From Pseudaquabacterium pictum (GTDB taxonomy: Bacteria; Pseudomonadota; Gammaproteobacteria; Burkholderiales; Burkholderiaceae_C): DNA of 64,000 nucleotides. A program made the translations under genes and the position numbers. Below the pieces are notes generated by a model. The model had not been told where the DNA came from and made no database searches. It saw nothing but the letters and a program-made list of their open reading frames with translations. How positions within the stretch are numbered: position 1 is the first letter of the stretch; each line of letters begins with the position of its first letter. The DNA is taken from the NCBI RefSeq assembly GCF_005403045.1, contig NZ_BJCL01000005.1:124001-188000 (forward strand), in the 5' to 3' direction. Below, in pieces: positions 35,930 through 45,012 of this stretch.

Positions 35930-37612
35930 TTACATCCCGGCGTAGTTCGGACCGCCGCCGCCCTCGGGCGTGACCCAGACGATGTTCTGCGTCGGGTCCT
36001 TGATGTCGCAGGTCTTGCAGTGCACGCAGTTCTGCGCGTTGATCTGCAGGCGGTCGCTGCCGTCGTCGTTCTTGACGAACTCGTAGACGCCGGCCGGGCA
36101 GTAGCGGCTCTCGGGCCCGGCGAACCTGGCCAGGTTGATGCCCACCGGCACGCTGGCATCCTTCAGCGTCAGGTGCGCTGGCTGGTTCTCTTCATGGTTG
36201 GTGTTGCTGACGAACACCGAGCTCAGCCGGTCGAAGGTCAGCTTGCCGTCGGGCTTGGGATAGACGATCTGCAGGCAGTCGGCCGCCGGCTTCAGCTTGG
36301 CATGGTCGGGCACGCTGTTGCGGATGGTCCAGGGCGGCACCCAGTTCAGCTTGGGCATCAGCCACTGCTCGATGCCGGTCATCAGCGTGCCCACCAGGTG
36401 GCCCTTCTTGAACCAGGGCTTGAAGTTGCGGGTCTGCATCAGCTCGGCATGCAGCCAGCTCTTCTCGAAGGCTTCCGGGTAGGCGCTCAGCTCGTCGTGG
36501 CTGCGGCCGGCGGCCAGGGCCTCGGCCACGGCCTCGGCGGCCAGCATGCCGGTCTTGATGGCGGCATGGCTGCCCTTGATGCGGGCGGCGTTGAGCATGC
36601 CGGCGTCGCAGCCGATCAGCGCGCCGCCCGGGAACACCAGCTTGGGCAGGCTCTGCAGGCCGCCGTTGTTGATGGCGCGGGCGCCGTAGCTGATGCGCTT
36701 GCCGCCTTCGATGTGGGCGCGGATGGCGTGGTGCGTCTTCCAGCGCTGCATCTCCTCGAACGGGCTCATCCAGGGGTTCTGGTAGTCCAGCCCCAGCACA
36801 TAGCCCAGCGTGACCTTGTTGCCTTCGAGGTGGTAGAGGAAGCCGCCGCCGAAGCTGCCGTCCTCGATCGGCCAGCCGCTGGTGTGCACCACCAGGCCGG
36901 GCTGGGCCTTGTCGGCCGGCACTTCCCAGAGCTCCTTGATGCCGATGGCGAAGCTGGGCGGATCGCGCCCGTCATCGAGCTTGTACTTGGCGATCAGCTG
37001 CTTGCCCAGGTGGCCGCGGGCGCCTTCGGCAAAGATGGTGTACTTGCCCAGCAGCTCCATGCCGAGCTGGAAGTTGTCGGTCGGCTCGCCGTCCTTGCCC
37101 AGGCCCAGGTTGCCGGTGGCCACGCCGCGCACCCGGCCCTGGTCGTCATAGAGCACCTCGGCGCCGGTGAAGCCGGGGAACACCTCGACGCCCAGCGCCT
37201 CGGCCTGCTCGCCCAGCCACTTGACCACCGCGCCCAGGCTGATGACGTAGTTGCCCTCGTTGTGGAAGCAGGTGGGCATCAGCCAGTCGGGGATGGTGGC
37301 GGTGCCGTCGGCCGTCAGCTGCAGCAGCTGGTCCCCGGTGACCGGCTGGTGCAGCGGTGCGCCGAGATCGCGCCAGTTCGGGATCAGCTCGTTGATGGCG
37401 ATCGGGTCCATCACCGCGCCCGACAGGATGTGCGCGCCGGGCTCGCTGCCCTTTTCGAGCACCACCACCGAGATCTCGCGGCCCTGGGTGGCCGCCACCT
37501 GTTTCAGGCGGATGGCCGTGGCCATGCCGCCGGGGCCGCCGCCGACGATCACCACGTCGTATTCCATGGCCTCGCGCGGGCCGAACTGGGCCAAGATCTC
37601 CTGCGGTGTCAT
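35930..37612 (-). CDS. electron transfer flavoprotein-ubiquinone oxidoreductase
   Basis: 560 aa. A membrane-associated flavoprotein that passes electrons from ETF (reduced by acyl-CoA dehydrogenases) to ubiquinone. The FAD site is DVVIVGGGPGGMATAIRL, with QAGREI-like SEPGAHILSGAV after it. The C-terminal 4Fe-4S ferredoxin-like motif is YCPAGVYEF plus NCVHCKTCDIKDPTQN. The start MTPQEILAQFG at 37612 gives the family length. A palindromic operator candidate lies 85-108 bp upstream. The acyl-CoA dehydrogenases 4-10 kb away are plausible electron sources. Confidence 0.97.
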   Translation of the reverse strand: MTPQEILAQFGPREAMEYDVVIVGGGPGGMATAIRLKQVAATQGREISVVVLEKGSEPGAHILSGAVMDPIAINELIPNWRDLGAPLHQPVTGDQLLQLTADGTATIPDWLMPTCFHNEGNYVISLGAVVKWLGEQAEALGVEVFPGFTGAEVLYDDQGRVRGVATGNLGLGKDGEPTDNFQLGMELLGKYTIFAEGARGHLGKQLIAKYKLDDGRDPPSFAIGIKELWEVPADKAQPGLVVHTSGWPIEDGSFGGGFLYHLEGNKVTLGYVLGLDYQNPWMSPFEEMQRWKTHHAIRAHIEGGKRISYGARAINNGGLQSLPKLVFPGGALIGCDAGMLNAARIKGSHAAIKTGMLAAEAVAEALAAGRSHDELSAYPEAFEKSWLHAELMQTRNFKPWFKKGHLVGTLMTGIEQWLMPKLNWVPPWTIRNSVPDHAKLKPAADCLQIVYPKPDGKLTFDRLSSVFVSNTNHEENQPAHLTLKDASVPVGINLARFAGPESRYCPAGVYEFVKNDDGSDRLQINAQNCVHCKTCDIKDPTQNIVWVTPEGGGGPNYAGM

Positions 37613-37696
37613 CCCGATGTTCCTGTGTGGTGGGGTCTGGCCGGCGGCCCGGGGCCTGCGGCGGCAACAACCCGGCATTCTAACCCGCGGCACCTG

Positions 37697-37720
37697 AAAA
37701 TAGCACGGTCGTGCTTTTTT
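37697..37720. promoter_or_regulatory. AGCACG-GT-CGTGCT palindrome upstream of ETF-QO
   Basis: AGCACG (37702-37707), GT and CGTGCT (37710-37715) are flanked by AAAA and TTTT in near-perfect symmetry over 24 bp. The site lies between ETF-QO and the divergent PAS-GGDEF-EAL gene. The form suits a TetR-family fatty-acid regulator operator. A T6 run means it could also act as a plus-strand terminator, but no gene ends there. Confidence 0.55.
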
Positions 37721-37894
37721 GATCGGCGTGTCCGCTGCGTGGCAGCCAGCCCGCGCGCAGCATGGCCGAAGCAGCGGCTTGCAGGCAGTTTCCGGCGCAG
37801 TTCGCCGCTTGGGTGCACCGGGCTTGCAGTAGGCTCGTGACGGTGCCGGGGTCTGTCAGACCGGCGATCCCCCCATGCCCGCCCGCCATCCACG

Positions 37895-40000
37895 ATGCGT
37901 CTGACCCCGCCCGAACCGCCCGAACTGCTGCCGGCGACTGCCACCGCCGAACGGCGGGTGCAACTGGCGCTGTGGGCCAGCGGCGAGAGCGTGTGGGAAT
38001 GGCAGGCCGCCACCGGCCAGGTGCGGGTGGATGCCGCCGAGGGCCCGGATGCACCGTTCGGCGGTGTCGCCCTGGGCATGTCGCTGGACGAGTTCCTCGG
38101 CCGCGCCCATCCCGACGACATGCCGGCCATGCGCCTGGCCTGGCAACTGCACCTGCGCGGCGCCCATCCCGACATCGATGTCAGCTTCCGCATCCCCGAC
38201 GCCAACGGCCGGGTGCGCTGGCTGCGGGTGCGTGGCCGGGCGCTGGAGCGCGACAGCCAGGGCCGGGCCCGGCATGTGCTGGGCACGCTGAAGGACGTGA
38301 CTGCCCAGCGCGACGCCGAGGAATCCCTGCGCCTGATGGCCCATGCCTTCAGCAGCACCCGCGACGCGATGGCGGTGATCGACCCGCAGTGGCTGGTGCT
38401 GGAGGTCAACGAGGCGCTGGTGCGCCTGGCCGGCGAGGACAGCGGCCTGATGCCGGGCTCGGACCTGCGCCAGTGGCTGCAGATCGACGACAGCGTGCTG
38501 GCGCAGGTGCTGACCGACGGCATGTGGCGCAGCGAGCGCGCGATGCGGGTGGACGAGGCCGGCAGCACCGTGCCGGTGGAGGTGTCGATCACCGCGGTGC
38601 TGGCCAGCGACGGCCGGCGGCACTGCTACCTGGTGGCATTGCATGACCTGCGCCAGCAACGCCAGACCGAGGCCCGGCTGCAGCGCATGGCCATGGTCGA
38701 CGACCTGACCGGCCTGCCCAACCGGCTGGCGGCGCAGTTCCGCATCGACGAGGCGCTGGCGGTGCCGCAGCCGCAGTTCGGCATCCTGTTCATCGACCTG
38801 GATGGCTTCAAGGAGATCAACGACTCCTACGGCCACGAGCATGGCGACCAGATCCTGGCCCTGGTGGGCCAGCGGCTGCGCAAGAGCCTGCCGGAAGACG
38901 CCTTCCTGGCGCGCTGGGGCAGCGACGAGTTCCTGGTGGTGCTGGCCCCGGGCAGCGGCGACACCGAGGTGCGCGCCTCGGCCCAGGTGGTGCTGGCGGC
39001 GCTGGCCGGGCGCTTCGACGTCGGCCTGCACGAGGTGCGCATCACCCCCACCATCGGCGCGGTGCTGGCGCCGCAGGACGGCACCGACTTCAGCGTGCTG
39101 CTGCGCAAGGCCGACTCGGCCATGTACGCCGGCAAGGAACGCGGCCGCAACTGTCTGGTGTTCTTCGATGGCAGCCTGGACGGCGATGCCCAGCGCCGGG
39201 TGCGCATGACCAGCCTGCTGCGCATCGACACCGACCGCAACGGCTTCCGCTTCGTGGCCCAGCCCAAGGTCGACGCCTCCGGCCGCCCGGTGGGCGCCGA
39301 GCTGCTGATGCGCTGGACCACCGAGGCCTTCGGCAGCGTCTCGCCGGTGGAGTTCATCCCGCTGGCCGAGAAGGTGGGCCTGATCCAGCTGATGGGCCGC
39401 CATGCCGCCCATGCCGCCGCCCAGCTGGCGGCCGCCTGCGCCGAGCTGGGCCATGCGCTGCCGGTGGCCGTGAACCTGTCGCCCAAGCAGCTGCTGCAGC
39501 CCGGGCTGGACGGCCTGCTGCTGCATGCCTGCCGCCGCTACAACGTCAAGCCGGCCATGCTGGAGCTGGAGCTGACCGAATCGGCCCTGGTGCACAACAT
39601 GGACATCGTCACGCCGATGCTGCACCGGCTGCGCAGCCACGGTTTCAGCCTGGCGCTGGACGACTTCGGCACCGGCTACTCGTCGCTGAGCTACCTGCGC
39701 CACCTGCCGTTCGACAAGGTCAAGATCGACCGCAGCTTCGTGATGGACATCGAGCGCGACCCGGCGGCCAGCCGGCTGCTGGAGAGCATCGTGCAGCTGT
39801 GCAAGGTGCTGGGCATGCGCACCGTGGCCGAGGGCGTGGAGACGGCCCAGCAGCTGGCCGCGCTGACCGCCATGGGCGTGGACGAGTTCCAGGGCTACCA
39901 CTTCGCGCGGCCGATGCCGGTGGACGACTGGCTGGCCATGCTGCGCGCCAGCGGCGGCAGCGGTCCGCGCCTGCCGCTGCAGGGGGGCGTGCTATCGTGA
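37895..40000 (+). CDS. PAS-PAS-GGDEF-EAL cyclic-di-GMP signalling protein
   Basis: 701 aa. Two PAS domains (about 20-140 and 150-262) precede a GGDEF domain (about 265-425) and an EAL domain (about 440-690). The GGDEF signature is altered to GSDEF (342-346), with nearby FIDLDGFKEINDSYGHEHGD intact. The EAL triad reads ELL (469-471), but the other phosphodiesterase residues are present (NLSPKQ, ELTES, DDFGTGYSS, KIDRSF, AEGVET, FQGY). The protein is probably a phosphodiesterase with a weak or regulatory GGDEF domain. No membrane helix is seen, so sensing is likely cytoplasmic. Confidence 0.92.
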   Translation: MRLTPPEPPELLPATATAERRVQLALWASGESVWEWQAATGQVRVDAAEGPDAPFGGVALGMSLDEFLGRAHPDDMPAMRLAWQLHLRGAHPDIDVSFRIPDANGRVRWLRVRGRALERDSQGRARHVLGTLKDVTAQRDAEESLRLMAHAFSSTRDAMAVIDPQWLVLEVNEALVRLAGEDSGLMPGSDLRQWLQIDDSVLAQVLTDGMWRSERAMRVDEAGSTVPVEVSITAVLASDGRRHCYLVALHDLRQQRQTEARLQRMAMVDDLTGLPNRLAAQFRIDEALAVPQPQFGILFIDLDGFKEINDSYGHEHGDQILALVGQRLRKSLPEDAFLARWGSDEFLVVLAPGSGDTEVRASAQVVLAALAGRFDVGLHEVRITPTIGAVLAPQDGTDFSVLLRKADSAMYAGKERGRNCLVFFDGSLDGDAQRRVRMTSLLRIDTDRNGFRFVAQPKVDASGRPVGAELLMRWTTEAFGSVSPVEFIPLAEKVGLIQLMGRHAAHAAAQLAAACAELGHALPVAVNLSPKQLLQPGLDGLLLHACRRYNVKPAMLELELTESALVHNMDIVTPMLHRLRSHGFSLALDDFGTGYSSLSYLRHLPFDKVKIDRSFVMDIERDPAASRLLESIVQLCKVLGMRTVAEGVETAQQLAALTAMGVDEFQGYHFARPMPVDDWLAMLRASGGSGPRLPLQGGVLS

Positions 40001-40096
40001 TTTGCAGGCGGGATGGCCGCGCTGCCGGCGTCGGCCTGGCGGGCCATCCACCGTTTCTCCACCGCTGATCGGCGCTGCGCCGACGGGGCTTCCACC

Positions 40097-40879
40097 ATGA
40101 GCTACAACATCGATCTTTCCGGCCGCGTGGCCTTCGTCACCGGCGCCTCCAGCGGGCTGGGCGCCCACTTCGCCCGCACCCTCAGCCAGTCGGGCGCCGC
40201 CGTGGTGCTGGCCGCCCGCCGCACCGACCGGCTCAAGAGCCTGCGCGCCGAGATCGAATCGGAAGGCGGCGACGCCCACGTGGTCGAACTGGACGTGACC
40301 GACCCCGACAGCATCAAGTCGGCCGTGGCCCATGCCGAGACCGAGATGGGCACCATCGACATCCTGGTCAACAACTCGGGCGTCAGCACCACCCAGAAGC
40401 TGGTGGACGTGAGCCCGGACGACTTCGACTACGTGATGGGCACCAACACCCGTGGCGCCTTCTTCGTGGCGCAGGAGGTGGCCAAGCGCATGATCGCCCG
40501 CAGCCGCGGCGCCGCGCCCGGCACCTTCACCGGTGGGCGCATCGTCAACGTGGCCTCGATGGCCGGCATGAAGGTGCTCAGCCAGATCGGCGTGTACTGC
40601 ATGAGCAAGGCCGCGGTGATCCACATGACCCGCGCGATGGCGCTGGAGTGGGGCAAGTTCGGCATCAACGTCAATGCGCTCTGCCCGGGCTACATCGACA
40701 CCGAGATCAACCACCACCACTGGCAGACCGAGGCCGGCCAGAAGCTGATGAACATGACCCCGCGCAAGCGCGTGGGCAAGCCGGCCGACCTGGACGCCGC
40801 GCTGATGATGCTGTGCGCCAACGAGAGCCACTTCATCAACGGTGCCATCCTGTCCGCGGACGATGGCTTCGGTGTTTGA
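40097..40879 (+). CDS. short-chain dehydrogenase/reductase
   Basis: 260 aa. A classical SDR: nucleotide-binding TGASSGLG (15-22), NNSG (92-95), and catalytic Ser154, Tyr167 and Lys171 (IGVYCMSKA). ARRTDR after strand 2 suggests NADP(H) preference. It probably acts on a 3-hydroxyacyl or similar alcohol in the neighbouring acyl-CoA catabolic genes. It starts 97 nt after the signalling gene and is 12 nt from yceH. Confidence 0.92.
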   Translation: MSYNIDLSGRVAFVTGASSGLGAHFARTLSQSGAAVVLAARRTDRLKSLRAEIESEGGDAHVVELDVTDPDSIKSAVAHAETEMGTIDILVNNSGVSTTQKLVDVSPDDFDYVMGTNTRGAFFVAQEVAKRMIARSRGAAPGTFTGGRIVNVASMAGMKVLSQIGVYCMSKAAVIHMTRAMALEWGKFGINVNALCPGYIDTEINHHHWQTEAGQKLMNMTPRKRVGKPADLDAALMMLCANESHFINGAILSADDGFGV

Positions 40880-40891
40880 TCGGGATCCGAC

Positions 40892-41572
40892 ATGGCGCGT
40901 GCACTGACGCCCCTGGAAGCCCGCGTGCTGGGCGTGCTGGTGGAAAAGCAGGCCACCGTGCCCGACACCTACCCGCTGAGCCTGAACAGCCTGGTGGCCG
41001 GCTGCAACCAGAAGACGGCGCGTGATCCAGTGCTCAACGCCAGCGAGTCCGACGTGCTGGCCGCCATCGATGGGCTGAAGAGCCAGAGCCTGGTCTTCGA
41101 GACCAGCGGCGGGCGGGTCAGCAAGTACGAGCACAACGCCGCCCGTGGCCTCAACGTGCCCGGCGCCGCGGCGGCGCTGCTGGCGGTGCTGATGCTGCGC
41201 GGCCCGCAGACGGTGGCCGAGCTGCGCGCCAATGCCGAGCGGCTGCACCGCTTTGCCGACATCTCCAGCGTCGAGGGCTTCCTCAACGAGCTGGCCGACC
41301 GCTACCCGCCACGCGCGGTGCTGCTGCCGCGTGCGCCCGGCGCGCGCGAGCCGCGCTGGGCCCACCTGCTGTGCGGCGAGGTGCAGATGACCGCCGAGCG
41401 CGCCGCCGGCGGCGGTGGCAGCGACGAGGATGCAATCAGCGTCGGCGAGCTGGTGGCGCTGAAGGCCGAGCTGTCGCGCCAAGGGGCCGAGCTGGCCGAG
41501 CTGCGCGCCCTGGTGCTGCGCATGGCCGGCGAGCTGGGCATCGAGGCGCCCGGCGAGACCAAGCCCGCCTGA
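40892..41572 (+). CDS. yceH: YceH/DUF480 family protein
   Basis: 226 aa. Two winged-helix-like repeats (TPLEARVLGVLVEKQATVPD at about 6-25, and AAALLAVLMLRGPQTVAELR at about 92-111). A C-terminal coiled segment follows (LVALKAELSRQGAELAELRA). DUF480 proteins are conserved in Proteobacteria with no firm function. The gene follows the SDR by 12 nt and is convergent with an acyl-CoA dehydrogenase gene. Confidence 0.9.
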   Translation: MARALTPLEARVLGVLVEKQATVPDTYPLSLNSLVAGCNQKTARDPVLNASESDVLAAIDGLKSQSLVFETSGGRVSKYEHNAARGLNVPGAAAALLAVLMLRGPQTVAELRANAERLHRFADISSVEGFLNELADRYPPRAVLLPRAPGAREPRWAHLLCGEVQMTAERAAGGGGSDEDAISVGELVALKAELSRQGAELAELRALVLRMAGELGIEAPGETKPA

Positions 41573-41596
41573 GCACCGCGCCCGGCGGCGGCCGGT

Positions 41597-42841
41597 TCAG
41601 CGCGTCCGCGTCGGAATCTGGTTGAACGGCATGCCGCGGTCGGCGCGCATGTCGGCCGGCAGGCCCAGCACCCGCTCGGCGATGATGTTGCGCAGGATCT
41701 CGTCGGTGCCGCCCTCGATGCGGGTGGCCGGCGAGCGCAGCAGCATCGCCTGGAAGCGCGCCGCCGCGGTGGGCTGCGCCGCATCCACCAGCACGCCCGA
41801 CGGGCCCTGCAGGTCCATCGCGAACGCCGCGATCTCCTGCAGCGTGGTGCCGGCCACCAGCTTGCCGATCGAGTTCTCCGGCCCGGGGATCTGGCCACGG
41901 CTCAGCGCCGAGATGCTGCGCCAGGCGGTGTACTTCAGGCCGCTGGTGCGCACGGCCCATTGCGCCAGCTTGCTGCGCACGGCGGGGTCGTCGACCGCCA
42001 GGCCGTCACCGGTGTCGAACTCGCAGCAGAAGTCCAGCATCTCCGGGAAGCCGGTGGGCATGCCCGCGCCGATGGACATGCGCTCGTTCATCAGCGTGGT
42101 CAGGGAGACCTTCCAGCCCTGGCCCACCGCGCCCAGGCGCTGGTGGTCGGGGATGCGCAGGTCGGTGAAGAACACCTCGTTGAAGCCCGACTGGCCGTTG
42201 ACCTGCTTGATCGGCCGCACTTCCACGCCGGGGCTCTTCATGTCGAAGAAGAACATGGTCAGGCCGTCGTGCTTGGCCACGTTCGGGTCGGTGCGGGTCA
42301 GGATCATGCCGTGGTCGCTGTAGTGCGCGCCGCTGGTCCAGATCTTCTGGCCGTTGATCACCCACTCGTCGCCCACCTTCTCGGCCTTGGTGCGCAGGCC
42401 GGCCAGGTCCGAGCCCGCCACCGGCTCTGAAAACAGCTGGCACCAGATCTCCTCGCCCGAGGCCAGCGGCGGCAGGAAGCGCTGCTTGTGCCGCTCTTCG
42501 GCAAAGGCCATCAGGGTGGGCGCGATCATGCCCTGGCCGATCAGGAAGATGCCGGCCAGCTTGCCGTACACACCTTCCTCCTGCTGCCAGATCACCCGCT
42601 CGATCGGGCTGGCACCGCGGCCGCCGTATTCCTTCGGCCACTGCAGGCAGGCCCAGCCGGCGTCGCGCTTCTTCTTCTGCCAGGCCTTGCTCTCGGCGAT
42701 GGCATCGCCGCCCGGAAGCGGGCTCTGGCCGTAGCCGGCCGCGGCCAGCGCGGCATGCAGGTGCTTGGGGGCGTTGGCGTCGATCCAGGCACGGGCCTCG
42801 GCACGGAACGCGGCTTCCTGGGGGGTGTCGTCGAAGTTCAT
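41597..42841 (-). CDS. acyl-CoA dehydrogenase (large partner, with catalytic Glu region)
   Basis: 414 aa. The flavin-binding segments are QLFSEPVAGSDLAGLRTKAE and WVINGQKIWTSGAHYSDHG. The C-terminal EGGTDEILRNIIAERVLGLP resembles the FAD/substrate motif carrying the catalytic Glu. The neighbouring 373-residue dehydrogenase lacks this segment. Such pairs form heteromeric alpha2beta2 enzymes in steroid and side-chain catabolism, so the two may work as one complex. Substrate unknown. Confidence 0.9.
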   Translation of the reverse strand: MNFDDTPQEAAFRAEARAWIDANAPKHLHAALAAAGYGQSPLPGGDAIAESKAWQKKKRDAGWACLQWPKEYGGRGASPIERVIWQQEEGVYGKLAGIFLIGQGMIAPTLMAFAEERHKQRFLPPLASGEEIWCQLFSEPVAGSDLAGLRTKAEKVGDEWVINGQKIWTSGAHYSDHGMILTRTDPNVAKHDGLTMFFFDMKSPGVEVRPIKQVNGQSGFNEVFFTDLRIPDHQRLGAVGQGWKVSLTTLMNERMSIGAGMPTGFPEMLDFCCEFDTGDGLAVDDPAVRSKLAQWAVRTSGLKYTAWRSISALSRGQIPGPENSIGKLVAGTTLQEIAAFAMDLQGPSGVLVDAAQPTAAARFQAMLLRSPATRIEGGTDEILRNIIAERVLGLPADMRADRGMPFNQIPTRTR

Positions 42842-42863
42842 GGTGTGTTCCTTGTTCCGCCGT

Positions 42864-43985
42864 TCAGGCCGCGTTGCGCTTGGCCACCAGGTGGCCGACC
42901 AGGCGGTCTTCCCATTCGCTGAGGCTGCCCAGCTGCAGTGCCAGCAGGTTGGCGCGGCGGTAGTGCAGGTGGCAGTCGAAGGCCCAGGTGAAGCCCATGC
43001 CGCCGTGCACCTGGATGTTGTTGCGGGCGCAGTGCTGGTAGGCCTGGGTGGCGCTCACGCGGGCGGTGGCGGCGGCCTCGGCCAGCTCGGGCGCATCGCA
43101 GCTCAGCGCCCAGGCGCCGTAGAGGGCGTTGCTGCGGGCCAGCGTGGCCGACACGTACATGTCGGCCAGCATGTGCTTGATGGCCTGCAGGCTGGCGATC
43201 GGCCGGCCGAAGGCAAAGCGCTCCTGCGCATAGTCGCAGGCGGTCTGCAGCGCCTTGTCGGCGCCGCCCACCTGCTCGAAGGCCATCAGCACCGCGGCGC
43301 GGTCCAGCGCGCTGGCCACCAGCGCAGCACCGGCGCCGGGCGCGCCCAGCGGCTCGGCCTCGGCGTTGGTGAAGCTGATCTGCGCCTGGCTGCGGGTGGG
43401 GTCGATGCCGGGCAGGGCGGTGCGCTGCACGCCGGCGCTCGTCAGGTCGACGATGTGCAGGGACAGCGCGTCGCCCGCGCCATCACGCGTGGCGACGATG
43501 GCGATGTCGGCGATGGCGCCGTCGGCCACCGGCTGCTTGCTGCCGCTGAGCCGGCCGCGCTGCACGCTGCTGGCGATGCGGCCGGCCTGCACCCGGCCGG
43601 GCTGCTCGGCCAGCGCCAGCGTGCCGATCAGCGCGCCGCTGGCCAGGCCGGGCAGCCAGCGCTGCTTCTGGGCATCGGTGCCGGCGCGCAGCAGCAGGTC
43701 GGCGGCCAGGCCGATCGACGACGAGAACGGCACCGGCGCCACCGCGCGGCCCAGTTCCTCGGCCACCACGCACAGCTCCAGGTAGCCGGCGCCGCTGCCG
43801 CCCAGGTCATCCGGAATGGCCGCGCCCAGGTAGCCCTGCTCGCCCAGGCCCTTCCACAGCGCCGTGTCGTGGCTCTGCGGCCCGTCCAGCACGGCGCGCA
43901 CCGCCTGGGAGCTGCAGTGGTCGCTCAGGTAGCGGCGGGCCTGGTCCTTCAGCTGTTGCTGGTCGGGCGAGAAGTCGAAGTCCAT
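42864..43985 (-). CDS. acyl-CoA dehydrogenase (small partner)
   Basis: 373 aa. N-terminal FSPDQQQLKDQARRYLSDHC and C-terminal IQVHGGMGFTWAFDCHLHYR identify the family. The C-terminal Glu motif of the adjacent paralogue is missing, and the central flavin region is divergent, as seen in the non-catalytic half of heteromeric dehydrogenases. The gene is 22 nt upstream of its partner on the same strand and divergent from the enoyl-CoA hydratase gene. Confidence 0.9.
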   Translation of the reverse strand: MDFDFSPDQQQLKDQARRYLSDHCSSQAVRAVLDGPQSHDTALWKGLGEQGYLGAAIPDDLGGSGAGYLELCVVAEELGRAVAPVPFSSSIGLAADLLLRAGTDAQKQRWLPGLASGALIGTLALAEQPGRVQAGRIASSVQRGRLSGSKQPVADGAIADIAIVATRDGAGDALSLHIVDLTSAGVQRTALPGIDPTRSQAQISFTNAEAEPLGAPGAGAALVASALDRAAVLMAFEQVGGADKALQTACDYAQERFAFGRPIASLQAIKHMLADMYVSATLARSNALYGAWALSCDAPELAEAAATARVSATQAYQHCARNNIQVHGGMGFTWAFDCHLHYRRANLLALQLGSLSEWEDRLVGHLVAKRNAA

Positions 43986-44114
43986 GGGTGTCCTCGGTGC
44001 GGGGTGCAGCGGGCAGTGTGCGATGCGGCCGCCGTGCGCTTCCGTCGCTCACGAGACATCACGGCGCGCCGGCTGCACCGGATGATGCGGCGCAGTCATC
44101 GCCGAATGACACGA

Positions 44115-44127
44115 CGGTTTCAAACCG
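44115..44127. promoter_or_regulatory. 13-bp palindrome before the enoyl-CoA hydratase gene
   Basis: CGGTTT-C-AAACCG (44115-44127) lies 19 nt upstream of the hydratase ATG in the divergent promoter shared with the acyl-CoA dehydrogenase pair. It is a possible operator; short enough to be chance. Confidence 0.3.
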
Positions 44128-44145
44128 CAGGAGACAGGAGCGCCG

Positions 44146-45012
44146 ATGGACCCGACCGCCCCGCCGCAGACCACCACCACGCTGGACGCGGGGGTGTTGC
44201 TGCTCACGTTGAACCGGCCCGACAAGCTCAATGCCTACACCGCGCAGATGGGCCGCGAGATCACCGCCGCCTTCCAGCGCGCCGATGCCGACGATGCGGT
44301 GCGGGTGGTCGTCGTCACCGGTGCCGGCCGCGCCTTCTGCGCCGGGGCCGACATCTCCGACGGCGCCGGCAGCTTCGGCGACACCGACAAGCTGTTCGGC
44401 GATGCCGGCAAGGATGCTGCCGCGCCGCGCCAGGGCGGCGGCTTCATCGAGGCCATCTTCCACTGCCGCAAGCCGAGCATCGCCGCCATCAACGGCGCGG
44501 CGGTGGGCGTGGGCCTGACGATGACGCTGCCGATGGACATCCGCCTGGGCAGCAGCACCTCGCGCTACGGCTGCGTGTTCACCCGCCGCGGCCTGGTGCC
44601 CGAGGCCGGCAGCGGCTGGTTCCTGCCGCGCATCGTGGGCCTGCCGCAGGCGCTGCGCTGGTGCTACAGCGGCCGCGTGTTCGACGCCGCCGAGGCCGCG
44701 CACGGCGGCCTGATCGAGGAGCCGCTGGCGCCCGAGGCGCTGCTGCCCAAGGCCATGGAGATCGCCCGCGAGATCGCCGACCACACCGCGCCGGTGGCAG
44801 TGGCCGTCACCCGCCAGATGCTCTGGCGGCTGTCCGCCGAGCCGGCGCCCTGGGGCACGCTGGGCGTGGATGCCGCCATCAACGTGCACCTGGGCGCCGG
44901 TCCGGATGTGCGCGAGGGCGTGGCCGCCTTCCTGGAGAAGCGCGCGCCGCAGTTCCCCGGCAAGGTGTCGACCGACATGCCACCGCAGGTGCCGTGGTGG
45001 CCGCAGGCATGA
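44146..45012 (+). CDS. enoyl-CoA hydratase/isomerase (crotonase family)
   Basis: 288 aa. Crotonase marks are LTLNRPDKLNAYTAQM, the oxyanion loop AFCAGADISD, and AAINGAAVGVGLTMTLPMD. LVPEAGSGWFLPRIVG contains the Glu used for water addition in hydratases. GGAGACAGGAG lies just upstream. It leads a four-gene unit with an APH-type kinase (ATGA overlap), DUF6285 and an acyl-CoA dehydrogenase, probably for degrading an unidentified carboxylic acid. Confidence 0.92.
   Translation: MDPTAPPQTTTTLDAGVLLLTLNRPDKLNAYTAQMGREITAAFQRADADDAVRVVVVTGAGRAFCAGADISDGAGSFGDTDKLFGDAGKDAAAPRQGGGFIEAIFHCRKPSIAAINGAAVGVGLTMTLPMDIRLGSSTSRYGCVFTRRGLVPEAGSGWFLPRIVGLPQALRWCYSGRVFDAAEAAHGGLIEEPLAPEALLPKAMEIAREIADHTAPVAVAVTRQMLWRLSAEPAPWGTLGVDAAINVHLGAGPDVREGVAAFLEKRAPQFPGKVSTDMPPQVPWWPQA

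Noticed and set aside
34141-35973. 610-residue Arg/Gly-rich plus-strand frame
   Set aside because: Shadow of the Ala/Pro-rich membrane protein gene. That gene's frame gives a coherent membrane helix and structured ends, unlike this one.
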